From Sphingobacterium olei (lineage in GTDB: Bacteria > Bacteroidota > Bacteroidia > Sphingobacteriales > Sphingobacteriaceae), in contig NZ_SUME01000005.1 in the NCBI RefSeq assembly GCF_005048855.1, positions 248,001-312,000 on the forward strand: a DNA stretch of 64,000 nucleotides. Direction: 5' to 3'. The notes below the pieces were generated by a model. The model worked only from the letters and a program-made list of their open reading frames with translations. It did no database searches and was not told the origin of the DNA. The position numbers and the translations under genes are program-made. This document shows positions 55,018 through 63,164 of this stretch, in pieces. How positions within the stretch are numbered: the stretch's first letter is position 1; each line of letters opens with the position of its first letter.

Positions 55018-55067
55018 TGTTTACTGGAATAAGCAATAATGCCAATTTTTGCTTATTCCAGTAAACA
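55018..55067. terminator. Perfect 19-bp hairpin after the truncated GH43 gene
   Basis: TGTTTACTGGAATAAGCAA (55018-55036) and its exact complement (55049-55067) flank a 12-base loop. ATTTTATTG follows. The stem is unusually long and perfect for a terminator. It may be an intrinsic terminator or a mobile-element-related repeat. Confidence 0.55.
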
Positions 55068-55229
55068 ATTTTATTGTTATGTATCTGCATTACATTCAGG
55101 AATACTTTTCCCATCCTTGATTTCCTAACTACGCATTTTTTTTAAAAATGTGATCAAGGTTATATTTTTTGTAAGTGAGATAAGTTACTTTTATCCGCTT
55201 TTAATATAGAGCATCCGTTATTGTTACCT

Positions 55230-55835
55230 ATGTACGAACTTGTCAATTTATACCCGAATGGGGGGAAGGAAATGTTGCATTTCTTTCACAGCTTGTTTCC
55301 GCTCTCTAAACCAGTTATGGTCTATGTCTTGGAAAATACCCGCTATATCAAGGTGACGAAAGGAAAATTTATCCGAAGTCCGCTTGATAACACCGAAACT
55401 ATTTACTTTATCGTAAAGGGGCTGATGAGAGGCTTTATACGGGATGAGGGCGTAGAGATTACCACTTGGATAAATGAAGAAAACAATGTTGTAGGAAGTA
55501 TCCGTAATCTTGGTTTGGACGTAGATACGGAGGAGTATATACAGGCGCTGGAAGATACGCTACTGATTGCCATTAGTAGAACCTGCCTGGATGAATTATA
55601 TGACCGCTACCCCGAAACAAATATAATAGGCAGAAAAACATTGGAAATGTATTACCGCGAGGCGGAGGAAAGAGCCTACCTGTGCAGACTTCCTTCCGCC
55701 GAAAAGCGTTACAAACGACTTGCTCAAACACGTAAAGGATTGATTGACCGTGTAAGACTTAAATACTTGGCTTCTTATCTGGGCATGAAAAAGGAAACAT
55801 TGTGCCGCATCCGCAAAAAATTTAAAGCTCTTTAG
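55230..55835 (+). CDS. Crp/Fnr-family transcriptional regulator
   Basis: 201 aa from ATG 55230; a TTG three codons upstream is less likely. The cyclic-nucleotide-binding-like fold spans about 10-120 (YIKVTKGKFIRSP, ETIYFIVKGLMRGF, TTWINEENNVVGSIRNLGLD). The C-terminal helix-turn-helix reads KYLASYLGMKKETLCRIRKK, the pattern (IASYLGIT.ETLSRIR) of Bacteroidota Crp/Fnr proteins. No Cys cluster for Fe-S is present. The effector is unknown. It is a single gene, and a decayed relative lies at 49.2 kb. Confidence 0.88.
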   Translation: MYELVNLYPNGGKEMLHFFHSLFPLSKPVMVYVLENTRYIKVTKGKFIRSPLDNTETIYFIVKGLMRGFIRDEGVEITTWINEENNVVGSIRNLGLDVDTEEYIQALEDTLLIAISRTCLDELYDRYPETNIIGRKTLEMYYREAEERAYLCRLPSAEKRYKRLAQTRKGLIDRVRLKYLASYLGMKKETLCRIRKKFKAL

Positions 55836-56289
55836 CCACGAACAGTAGCATTCGACATAAAATAAGTTGTGGATGGATGCCAATAAGTGACTGCCTAAAA
55901 AATGCAAAATCGAGTGTGCTGTGGAATAATTAATGTTTTTTTAATAGAGAAAATTTCAAAAGTTAGTATATTTATCCCAAAGTAACTCTACCTGCGTGAA
56001 CTTGGAAAATTTGGTTTCTAGGACATGAATGGATAAAATAAGTGAGCCTATACAGGTTTGTTTGATAATCAACTGGATTGGCTCATCGAAGATACTTTAG
56101 ACGTGCTAACGGCATGTATACTTTATGATCACTGATTTTTGACTTTTAAAATATGAAACCATCATGATTTATTTAATCATACATTTGAATGAATAACTTA
56201 GCGTAGCGATTTCATGAATACCTTTGAAAGCAAAATAATAATGAATAAATCATGATAACTTCATCACAACTAAAAATAGAATTAAATAG
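55836..56289. other. Intergenic region with a 13-base inverted repeat
   Basis: No gene recognised. A perfect inverted repeat is present: ATCATGATTTATT (56161-56173) and AATAAATCATGAT (56244-56256), 70 bases apart, just upstream of the nucleotidyltransferase gene. It could be a pair of regulator sites. Confidence 0.45.
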
Positions 56290-56712
56290 ATGAAAATAGG
56301 AATAACTTTTGGCGTATTTGATCTGCTACATGCTGGCCATATTATGATGCTTGAAGAAGCAAAACGAAATTGTGATTATTTAATCGTCGGATTGAATACG
56401 GATCCTTCAGAGGTCTCTCCGGAGAAGAATAAACCGACACAATCTGTTGTTGAGCGTTATATACAGTTGGAAGGTTGCCGTTATGTGGATGAAATTATCC
56501 CCTATGAGACGGAGCAGGATTTAGCCGATATGATTAAGGCGTTGCCGATAAATGTCCGTTTTATCGGAGAAGAATACCGCGATCAGGACTTTACCGGGCG
56601 TAAATACTGCATCGAAGAAAAGATCGACATCTATTTCAATAAACGGAGTCATCGCTTTTCGAGCCATGGATTACGCCGGGTTGTAGCAGAGAAAGAAGCG
56701 TCTAATAAGTAA
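56290..56712 (+). CDS. TagD-like cytidylyltransferase-family protein
   Basis: 140 aa. GITFGVFDLLHAGHIMMLEE contains the HxGH nucleotide-binding motif. CDYLIVGLNTDPS and the RxxxLEGCRYVDEII segment, in which QSVVERYIQLEG carries the family's Arg, are typical of glycerol-3-phosphate cytidylyltransferases and relatives. It would transfer CMP or AMP to a phosphorylated alcohol or sugar, for envelope glycans. It is placed near the rhamnose genes but without an operon link. The specific substrate cannot be told. Confidence 0.85.
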   Translation: MKIGITFGVFDLLHAGHIMMLEEAKRNCDYLIVGLNTDPSEVSPEKNKPTQSVVERYIQLEGCRYVDEIIPYETEQDLADMIKALPINVRFIGEEYRDQDFTGRKYCIEEKIDIYFNKRSHRFSSHGLRRVVAEKEASNK

Positions 56713-56761
56713 TCAGACCCCCTCTAAAGTCTAACATCTCAGATCTAAAATCTAAATTAAA

Positions 56762-57628
56762 ATGATACTTGAAAACGATGTACTCCGAGTAGAAGTGGTA
56801 CAGGAAGGAGCTGAGCTACGGAGTGCATACGACAAGAAGGGTGAACGCGAATACATTTGGCAACGGAATCCAAAGTTTTGGACAAAAAGTGCACCCGTGC
56901 TGTTTCCGATTGTTGGGTATCTAAAAAATGGTACCTATCGGCATCATGATCAGAAGTATCAACTGCCTAAACATGGTTTTGCACGCGACCGTATCTTTGA
57001 TTTGGTTGTTCAAACGGAAACGGAGCTTAGCTTCGTCTTACGGGCAAACAAACAGACGAAAGACCTATACCCTTTTGACTTTGATTTCTTTGTGCATTAC
57101 ATCCTTGAAGGCGATACGTTGTATTGCACCTACGAGGTGTGGAATAATAGCGAAGAAGAGATGTTGTTTTCCGTTGGAGGACATCCTGCGCTGCAGTTAG
57201 ACTTTTCACAACGAAGAGGTTGGGCAGATTACTTTTTGGAATTTGCCGCCGACAGCGCATTGACCCGATATTACCTACGGAATGATCTACTGCATACACA
57301 GCCCGAGTTTTATCCGTTAGAAGACCAACGGCTGCAATTAAGCGCAAATATGTTCAGAGACGATGCCTGGGTATTGAAGAACCTGCAATCCAAAAAAATA
57401 CGATTGGGTAATCGACAGGAAGATTACAGTGTAGAATTTGCCTTTGAAGGGTTTCCCTATCTCGGGTTGTGGTCTGCTCCGGGGGCATCTTTTATCTGCT
57501 TGGAACCTTGGTGTGGTGTTAACGACACCGCACAGCATAATGGTGTACTGGCAGAGAAGGAAGGTATTGTTTTCCTTCCGCTAGCAGAACGGTGGCAGCA
57601 GACCTGGTCGTTATCCATACTGAAGTAA
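56762..57628 (+). CDS. Aldose 1-epimerase-family protein (LacX-like)
   Basis: 288 aa. ENDVLRVEVVQEGAELRSAY, RNPKFWTKSAPVLFPIVGYL, KHGFARDRIFDL (conserved His of mutarotase-like folds), FSVGGHPALQLDF (second His) and ICLEPWCGVND (general-base Glu) are the LacX/YihR-type set. It interconverts alpha and beta anomers of a sugar or acts on phosphorylated sugars. It is cytoplasmic. It follows the nucleotidyltransferase by 49 bases. Function may be generic carbon metabolism. Confidence 0.88.
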   Translation: MILENDVLRVEVVQEGAELRSAYDKKGEREYIWQRNPKFWTKSAPVLFPIVGYLKNGTYRHHDQKYQLPKHGFARDRIFDLVVQTETELSFVLRANKQTKDLYPFDFDFFVHYILEGDTLYCTYEVWNNSEEEMLFSVGGHPALQLDFSQRRGWADYFLEFAADSALTRYYLRNDLLHTQPEFYPLEDQRLQLSANMFRDDAWVLKNLQSKKIRLGNRQEDYSVEFAFEGFPYLGLWSAPGASFICLEPWCGVNDTAQHNGVLAEKEGIVFLPLAERWQQTWSLSILK

Positions 57629-57773
57629 TATTGTGAAAATTTAAGCTAAGGCAAATAACTGCTAAATTTGATAACGATTGCGTAGAATTTGCACTGAAAA
57701 GCAGCGGATTGGTAGGCTTTTTGGCTACTATTCACTACCTTTATGAAACCTACATGCCACCAACTTAAATACC

Positions 57774-58772
57774 ATGACAGCATTTAAAACATTAGGACAG
57801 TTTATTATTGAAAAGCAAGCGGATTTCCCGTATGCGAAGGGCGAATTTTCCCGTTTATTACGCGATATCGGTATCGCGGCAAAGATCGTAAACCGCGAAG
57901 TGAACAAAGCGGGTTTGGCGGATATCCTGGGCTCGGCAGGTAAGGTAAATATACAGGGCGAAGGACAACAGAAATTGGATGTATATGCCGATGAACAGTT
58001 TATCGCAGCACTGCGGAGTGGCGGGGAATGTTGTGTAGTTGCTTCGGAAGAACATGAAGATCCCATCTGTATCCAATCTGAAGTTTCGAAAAATGCGAAA
58101 TACGTGGTCTGCATTGACCCACTGGATGGATCGAGTAATATCGATGTCAATGTATCAGTAGGAACTGTATTTTCCATCTACAGGCGTACATCTGCCGGAG
58201 GGGAAGCCACATTGGCGGATATCCTGCAAAAAGGCGCTTTACAAGTAGCCGCGGGGTACATTATCTATGGTTCGTCGACGATGTTGGTGTATACCACAGG
58301 AAGAGGTGTGAATGGTTTTACATTGGATCCCAGTATTGGCGAATTCTGTCTGTCACATCCGGATATTACAATCCCGGCTAAAGGACGGATCTATTCCGTT
58401 AATGAGGGCAACTACCGGAAGTTTCCGGATGGAGTAAAAAAATACATTAAGTATTGCGAAGAAGAGGATATGGATACGGGACGCCCTTATACGGCACGAT
58501 ATATCGGATCGTTGGTCGCGGATATCCACCGTAACCTTTTGTTGGGAGGCGTATTTCTATACCCCAATAGCTCTTCACATGCCAACGGCAAACTGCGCTT
58601 AATGTATGAGGCAAATCCGGTGGCTTTTATCGTGGAGCAGGCAGGGGGGAAAGCGTCGGATGGTGTGCGGCGCATCCTTGATTTAGAACCTACGGAGCTA
58701 CACCAGCGTACAGCGTTGTACTGCGGCAGCACAGATATGGTCGAAAGAATCGAAACTTATCTACAGGGTTAA
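57774..58772 (+). CDS. fbp: Class 1 fructose-1,6-bisphosphatase
   Basis: 332 aa. [30 protein letters not shown] (metal-binding Glu), [20 protein letters not shown] (the DPLDGSSN metal/phosphate site), [12 protein letters not shown] and [18 protein letters not shown] are all standard, as is the C-terminal AGGKASDG. It makes fructose-6-phosphate in gluconeogenesis, suited to growth on pentoses or acids. It is a single gene, cytoplasmic. A strong terminator hairpin lies about 140 bases downstream. Confidence 0.96.
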   Translation: MTAFKTLGQFIIEKQADFPYAKGEFSRLLRDIGIAAKIVNREVNKAGLADILGSAGKVNIQGEGQQKLDVYADEQFIAALRSGGECCVVASEEHEDPICIQSEVSKNAKYVVCIDPLDGSSNIDVNVSVGTVFSIYRRTSAGGEATLADILQKGALQVAAGYIIYGSSTMLVYTTGRGVNGFTLDPSIGEFCLSHPDITIPAKGRIYSVNEGNYRKFPDGVKKYIKYCEEEDMDTGRPYTARYIGSLVADIHRNLLLGGVFLYPNSSSHANGKLRLMYEANPVAFIVEQAGGKASDGVRRILDLEPTELHQRTALYCGSTDMVERIETYLQG

Positions 58773-58910
58773 AACCACCATAAAAAGAGTCGTTAACAAG
58801 ATGTTGAATGCTGAATTTTGAAATGACATTAATTTGACACGAGAGATGTACTAAACGCAATAAAGGTCCCGTTATAATAACTCATAATTTAGGTTAATAA
58901 TTGGTTAATT

Positions 58911-58949
58911 AAAATATCCTGAAGCTCCCCGCTTCAGGATATTTTTTTT
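58911..58949 (+). terminator. Intrinsic terminator downstream of fbp
   Basis: AAAATATCCTGAAGC (58911-58925) pairs perfectly with GCTTCAGGATATTTT (58931-58945) around a TCCCC loop, followed by more T residues. It separates fbp from the arabinofuranosidase gene. Confidence 0.9.
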
Positions 58950-58992
58950 GTACAGTAATTAAATGTAGTGTCGACGTTTAATTGTATTTTAG

Positions 58993-59000
58993 TATATTTG
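58993..59000 (+). promoter_or_regulatory. -7 box upstream of the GH43 lipoprotein gene
   Basis: TATATTTG fits TAnnTTTG and lies just after the fbp terminator, 74 bases before the chosen ATG at 59074. A -33 element is not clear. Confidence 0.4.
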
Positions 59001-59073
59001 TTATGCATGTTATAAACCGAATAATGTAAACCGTATGTTTTGGTTAGCAATAAATCAACCCTATAAAAAAATA

Positions 59074-60111
59074 ATGAAAGCACTTTTAAAAATTTGGATC
59101 CTATTCGTTTGTATGCTATCGGTCGGTTGTACGACTGCTCAACAAGCCGAGCAGCAACCTGATGTAGCCCCTTTTATCCGACAACGTGCGGATCCGTTTA
59201 TCACGAGAGGAACTGACGGAACCTATTATTTTATTGCTACAGTTCCGGAATACGACCGCATTGAGATTCGTCAATCAAAGACGCTGGATGGCCTGAAAGA
59301 TGCCGAAGCAACTGTTGTATGGCGTAAACATAGCGAAGGTATAATGGGGAATCATATATGGGCCCCGGAGCTCCATCAGATAGATGGCACGTGGTATGTC
59401 TATTTTGCAGCCGGCTCGGCTAAGGATAAATGGAAGATACGCAAATATGTGTTGTCAAATACCGCAGACAATCCGACGGAAGGCGGTTGGAAAGAGGAAG
59501 GTGAGATGAAAAGCCATCGCAACGAGTTTTCGTTGGATGCAACGACTTTCACCTTAAAGGGGCAACGGTATATGATTTGGGTGGATCGGGCTTCGGACGA
59601 GGTAACTAATACCGGGTTGTATATTGCGAAGATGGTCGATCCAATAAAACTGGATGATCAACAGGTGGTTATTAGCCAACCGGAATACGACTGGGAAATG
59701 AAAGGGCATAAAGTTAACGAAGGTCCGGCCGTTCTGGTTCGTCATGGCAAGGTATTTTTAACTTTTTCAGCCAGCGCAACAGATGCTTCCTATTGCATAG
59801 GTCTTCTGTGGGCGGATGAAACATCGGATCTTTTGGATGCTAAATCGTGGCATAAGCTTAGTGAACCTGTATTTTTTACGAATGAAAAATTACAGCGCTT
59901 CGGTCCTGGGCATAACAGTTTTACCACATCGGAAGATGGAACTACGGACATCATGGTATATCACGCCCGTGACTACAAAGAGATCGACGGTGAACCGTTG
60001 TATGATCCTAATCGTCATACCCGTGTACGGGTGTTAAAATGGACACAAGATGGCATGCCCGATTTCGGTCAGGAATATGGTGATGAGGAATTCTCAAAAG
60101 GTGAACGCTAA
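59074..60111 (+). CDS. GH43-family exo-arabinofuranosidase-type lipoprotein
   Basis: 345 aa from ATG 59074, giving a lipoprotein signal MKALLKIWILFVCMLSVGC with acceptor Cys19. The frame is open 13 codons further, to 59035. RADPFITRGTDGTYYFIATV carries the base Asp, VPEYDRIEIRQSKTLDGL and GNHIWAPELHQIDGTWYVYF follow, FSLDATTF holds the central Asp, and KVNEGPAVLVRHGKVF has the acid Glu. This motif set (VPEYDRIE, IWAPE.H.I.G.WY.YFA) resembles exo-1,5-alpha-L-arabinofuranosidases of GH43. It would release arabinose at the outer or inner membrane face. The next gene is an AraR-like regulator, in keeping with arabinose. Confidence 0.9.
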   Translation: MKALLKIWILFVCMLSVGCTTAQQAEQQPDVAPFIRQRADPFITRGTDGTYYFIATVPEYDRIEIRQSKTLDGLKDAEATVVWRKHSEGIMGNHIWAPELHQIDGTWYVYFAAGSAKDKWKIRKYVLSNTADNPTEGGWKEEGEMKSHRNEFSLDATTFTLKGQRYMIWVDRASDEVTNTGLYIAKMVDPIKLDDQQVVISQPEYDWEMKGHKVNEGPAVLVRHGKVFLTFSASATDASYCIGLLWADETSDLLDAKSWHKLSEPVFFTNEKLQRFGPGHNSFTTSEDGTTDIMVYHARDYKEIDGEPLYDPNRHTRVRVLKWTQDGMPDFGQEYGDEEFSKGER

Positions 60112-60143
60112 TTCCTAATAACTGTTACCAGCGCGAGTTAGAA

Positions 60144-60173
60144 TTTGTAGCTCGGACTTTTATTGTATCTTTA
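60144..60173 (+). promoter_or_regulatory. Promoter of the second AraR-like regulator
   Basis: TTTG (60144-60147), 18 bases, then TATCTTTA (60166-60173) is close to the consensus (last G replaced by A). The expected start near 60180 is 16 bases before the ATG. Confidence 0.5.
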
Positions 60174-60195
60174 ATTCAAGGAAAAACGGTATAGC

Positions 60196-61206
60196 ATGAA
60201 GCCACTAAACATAAAGAACAACAATGCGTTACTTAAATTCGAACAGATCGCGAATTCCATCATACTGGAAATTGAAAAGGGCAGGCTAAAGAAAGACGAG
60301 CAGCTCCCTTCGATTACTGTTTTTAGCAAAACATATGGCGTGTCGCGCGATACGGTTGAAAAAGCTTTTAAGAAATTGATACGGGAAGGATATGTCAAGG
60401 CATTTCGCGGGAAGGGTAACTTCATCCTTGGGGTACAAGATGTTCGATTAAGAGTTCTGTTGATCTTTAATAAATTGAGTTCCTACAAAAAAATCATCTA
60501 CGATGCTATCATTTCGGAATTTGGCAACGGAGCGAAAGTCGACCTCCAAATTCACCATTACAATCCACAGCTGCTCGCTGAAATTATTGACGAAAATTTT
60601 GGAAATTATCACTATTATGTGATCATGCCACATTTTATGCATGGAGCGGAAGAGGCCACTTATATGAAAACGTTCTTAAAGATCCCCGCAGATCAGCTGG
60701 TTCTGTTGGACAAAGATCTCCCGCAGTTGGTCCATTCGGGAATAGCAGTATATCAGGATTTTAAGCACGATATATTTAATGCCTTCATGTCGGCAAACGA
60801 TCTGATGAAAAAATATAATAAGATCGTCGTTGTGTTCCCTAAATACAGCAATCACCCGATAGAACTCAATGAAGGTGTGCTGAAATTCTGTGCGCAAACA
60901 GGCAAAGAGTTTGCCGTTATTTCCGATGCGGATAAAGAAGTATTAGAAAAAAGAACGTTATATATAGTATTGACTGAAGCTGATTTGGCGACCTTAATTA
61001 AGAAAACCAAAACCCTTCGATTGAAACCTGGTAAGGATATGGGAATACTATCTTTCAATGAAACAGTGCTGAAAGAGCTGCTAAATATTACCGTTATTAC
61101 CACTGATTTTGAAAAGATGGGAAGAACAGTTGTGCGTTTGATTCGGGAGAGAAAGGCAGAACACATAAATAATCCATTCTCTATTATTCGTCGGGGTTCT
61201 GTATAG
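60196..61206 (+). CDS. AraR-like GntR-LacI hybrid regulator (paralogue 2)
   Basis: 336 aa, co-linear over its whole length with the regulator at 45128. The winged helix (LKKDEQLPSITVFSKTYGVS, RDTVEKAFKKLIREGYVKAF) differs from its paralogue at only a few positions. The recognition region VSRDTVEKAFKKLIREGYV is identical, so both may read the same operators. The LacI-like effector half (VRLRVLLIFNKLSSYKKIIY, LVLLDKDLPQL, GILSFNETVLKELLNITVIT) is also closely similar. It is likely to respond to a pentose or related sugar. It stands between the GH43 gene and the sodium symporter and ends at a terminator. Confidence 0.9.
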   Translation: MKPLNIKNNNALLKFEQIANSIILEIEKGRLKKDEQLPSITVFSKTYGVSRDTVEKAFKKLIREGYVKAFRGKGNFILGVQDVRLRVLLIFNKLSSYKKIIYDAIISEFGNGAKVDLQIHHYNPQLLAEIIDENFGNYHYYVIMPHFMHGAEEATYMKTFLKIPADQLVLLDKDLPQLVHSGIAVYQDFKHDIFNAFMSANDLMKKYNKIVVVFPKYSNHPIELNEGVLKFCAQTGKEFAVISDADKEVLEKRTLYIVLTEADLATLIKKTKTLRLKPGKDMGILSFNETVLKELLNITVITTDFEKMGRTVVRLIRERKAEHINNPFSIIRRGSV

Positions 61207-61591
61207 CACAAAAAAGCCTCGTGGTATTCATGAGGCTTTTACAAGTTCCTGGTTTCATGCCGGGGAGAGATGAAAAAGAGGAGACATTTTTGATGGCGGT
61301 TACCTTTGAAGTGAATGATGATTTCTTTTATCAAAAGTAGCTGGCTCGCGTTAACTTTTTATTATTAACCTGTTATTTCACTGTTACTTTTTGGATAGCC
61401 TTCTTATTACCTCTATTCTTTCAGTTCTTAATGATAATATGTTGGATATTTTGGATAATTTCCTTTAGTATTTGAACGTGTATGCTCCCCATATTTGTTA
61501 TACCAAATATAGATCGTATGACAATACAGGAGCATCAAGTATTTCTAGTGTGCCGTAGGGATTTGCACCTCTCGGCAAATATCAGTTGGGT
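61207..61591. other. Intergenic region upstream of the symporter operon
   Basis: The left end holds the terminator at 61212. The remainder is AT-rich leader for the symporter gene. No gene or clear operator was recognised; GCGTTAAC at 61348 recalls one arm of the operator word at 19.03 kb but lacks its partner at the right distance. Confidence 0.4.
61212..61240 (+). terminator. Intrinsic terminator after the regulator gene
   Basis: AAAAGCCTC (61212-61220) and GAGGCTTTT (61232-61240) are complementary around an 11-base loop. It starts 6 bases after the stop codon of the AraR-like regulator. Confidence 0.85.
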
Positions 61592-63142
61592 ATGAAAAAC
61601 TTACCTGTATTTGATTTAGTAATCATCCTTGTTTACCTGATCGGAATGGTATTGGTCGGCGTCTATTTCTCCCGACGTAATCGCTCGACAGAAGAATTTA
61701 CGCGAGCGGCCGGAAGAATTCCCGGCTGGGCAATCGGCATCTCGATATATGCTACTTTTTTAAGTTCAAATACCTTTCTAGGCGTACCGGGAAAGGCTTA
61801 TGGAGGTAACTGGAATGCCTTTGTATTCAGTCTTTCCATGCCCCTGGCAGCATGGCTTGCAACCAAGTACTTTGTTCCGTTTTATAGAAGCACGGGAGAG
61901 GTTTCTGCCTATACCAATTTGGAAAAGAGATTTGGTACCTGGGCTCGTACATACGCGGTCGTTTGTTTTCTGTTGACCCAACTGGCACGTATCGGTTCGA
62001 TCTTCTTTGGTATTTCCCTCACCCTGCAAGCGTTGACAGGGTACAGCATGGTCACGATTATGGTGGTTACCGGAATTTGCATCGTGATATACACGGTGCT
62101 GGGTGGAATAGAAGCCGTGATCTGGACCGAAGTGGTGCAGGGCGTCTTGAAAACGTTAGGTGCTATAGTTATCATATATCTGGTCGTAAGGGAGGTGCCG
62201 GGTGGTTTTCAGGATATCTTCAAAGAAGGACTCGCCAACGATAAATTCAGTCTGGGAACAATGGAATTTGATTTTGTCAGTTCGTCATTTTGGGTCGTGC
62301 TGTTGTATGGTTTTTTTATCAATCTGAATAACTTCGGGATGGATCAAAACTATGTGCAGCGCTATCATACAGCAACAAGTCCAAAGGAAGCGAATAAATC
62401 TGTTTGGCTTTGTGTTTGGATCTATGTTCCAGTGTCCTTTTTGTTTTTTGTAATTGGTACATGCCTCTATACCTACTACCAACAGCATCCCAATCTTCTG
62501 GAAACGATCAAGTTGCAAGCAGCATCAGAGCAATTAGGACTTGCACTTCATCGTTTGGAAGTGAGCGAGCTGGCCGCATCGATGAAGCCAGCAGACTATG
62601 GTGACAAAATTATGCCTCATTTTATGGTTTATATGATCCCAACGGGATTATTGGGACTGATTGTTTCCGCTATTCTATCGGCAGCCATGAGTACCGTTAG
62701 CTCCGGGATGAACGCTTCGGCTACTGTATTTACGGAGGATATCTATAAACGGTATATCAACAACAAGTCGTCGGATAAGAATAGTTTGAAGGTACTCTAT
62801 TGTGCAACCGTCGTGGTGGGTTTGATCGGTATGTTGTGTGGTATTGCCATGATTGGTATAAAGAGTTTGTTGGACGCGTGGTGGACATTATCCGGAATTT
62901 TTGCCGGAGGTATGTTGGGGCTGTTCTTGCTGGGGCTGATCAGTAAAAAAGTAAACAATAATGACGCGTTGATCGGAACGATTGTGGGGATCTGCGTGAT
63001 TCTATGGATGACATTTTCCTATCTCATTCCTGAACAATATGCTTTCTTAAAAAACCCACTCCATGCCAATATGATCATTGTGGTAGGTACCTTGTCTATT
63101 TTTTTAGTAGGAAACCTAAGTCGAAAATTAAGAAGAATGTAA
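61592..63142 (+). CDS. Sodium:solute symporter (SSS family)
   Basis: 516 aa from ATG 61592; a TTG two codons upstream opens the frame. About 13 hydrophobic helices. N-terminal LVIILVYLIGMVLVGVYFSR and GWAIGISIYATFLSSNTFLG are the SSS pattern. YTVLGGIEAVIWTEVVQGVL is the classic helix-5 signature. LIVSAILSAAMSTVSSGMNA carries the Ser/Thr residues of the second sodium site. It couples sodium entry to uptake of a sugar, sugar acid or sialic-acid-like solute at the inner membrane. It is followed 22 bases later by a DapA-family gene, so the pair may transport and cleave the same compound. Confidence 0.93.
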   Translation: MKNLPVFDLVIILVYLIGMVLVGVYFSRRNRSTEEFTRAAGRIPGWAIGISIYATFLSSNTFLGVPGKAYGGNWNAFVFSLSMPLAAWLATKYFVPFYRSTGEVSAYTNLEKRFGTWARTYAVVCFLLTQLARIGSIFFGISLTLQALTGYSMVTIMVVTGICIVIYTVLGGIEAVIWTEVVQGVLKTLGAIVIIYLVVREVPGGFQDIFKEGLANDKFSLGTMEFDFVSSSFWVVLLYGFFINLNNFGMDQNYVQRYHTATSPKEANKSVWLCVWIYVPVSFLFFVIGTCLYTYYQQHPNLLETIKLQAASEQLGLALHRLEVSELAASMKPADYGDKIMPHFMVYMIPTGLLGLIVSAILSAAMSTVSSGMNASATVFTEDIYKRYINNKSSDKNSLKVLYCATVVVGLIGMLCGIAMIGIKSLLDAWWTLSGIFAGGMLGLFLLGLISKKVNNNDALIGTIVGICVILWMTFSYLIPEQYAFLKNPLHANMIIVVGTLSIFLVGNLSRKLRRM

Positions 63143-63164
63143 ACGATATATATGCGTGTTAACT

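Noticed and set aside
61348..61380. GCGTTAAC and TTAACC words upstream of the symporter gene as a fourth operator
   Set aside because: The arms are spaced differently and the TAGTGC core is missing, so the likeness is too weak.
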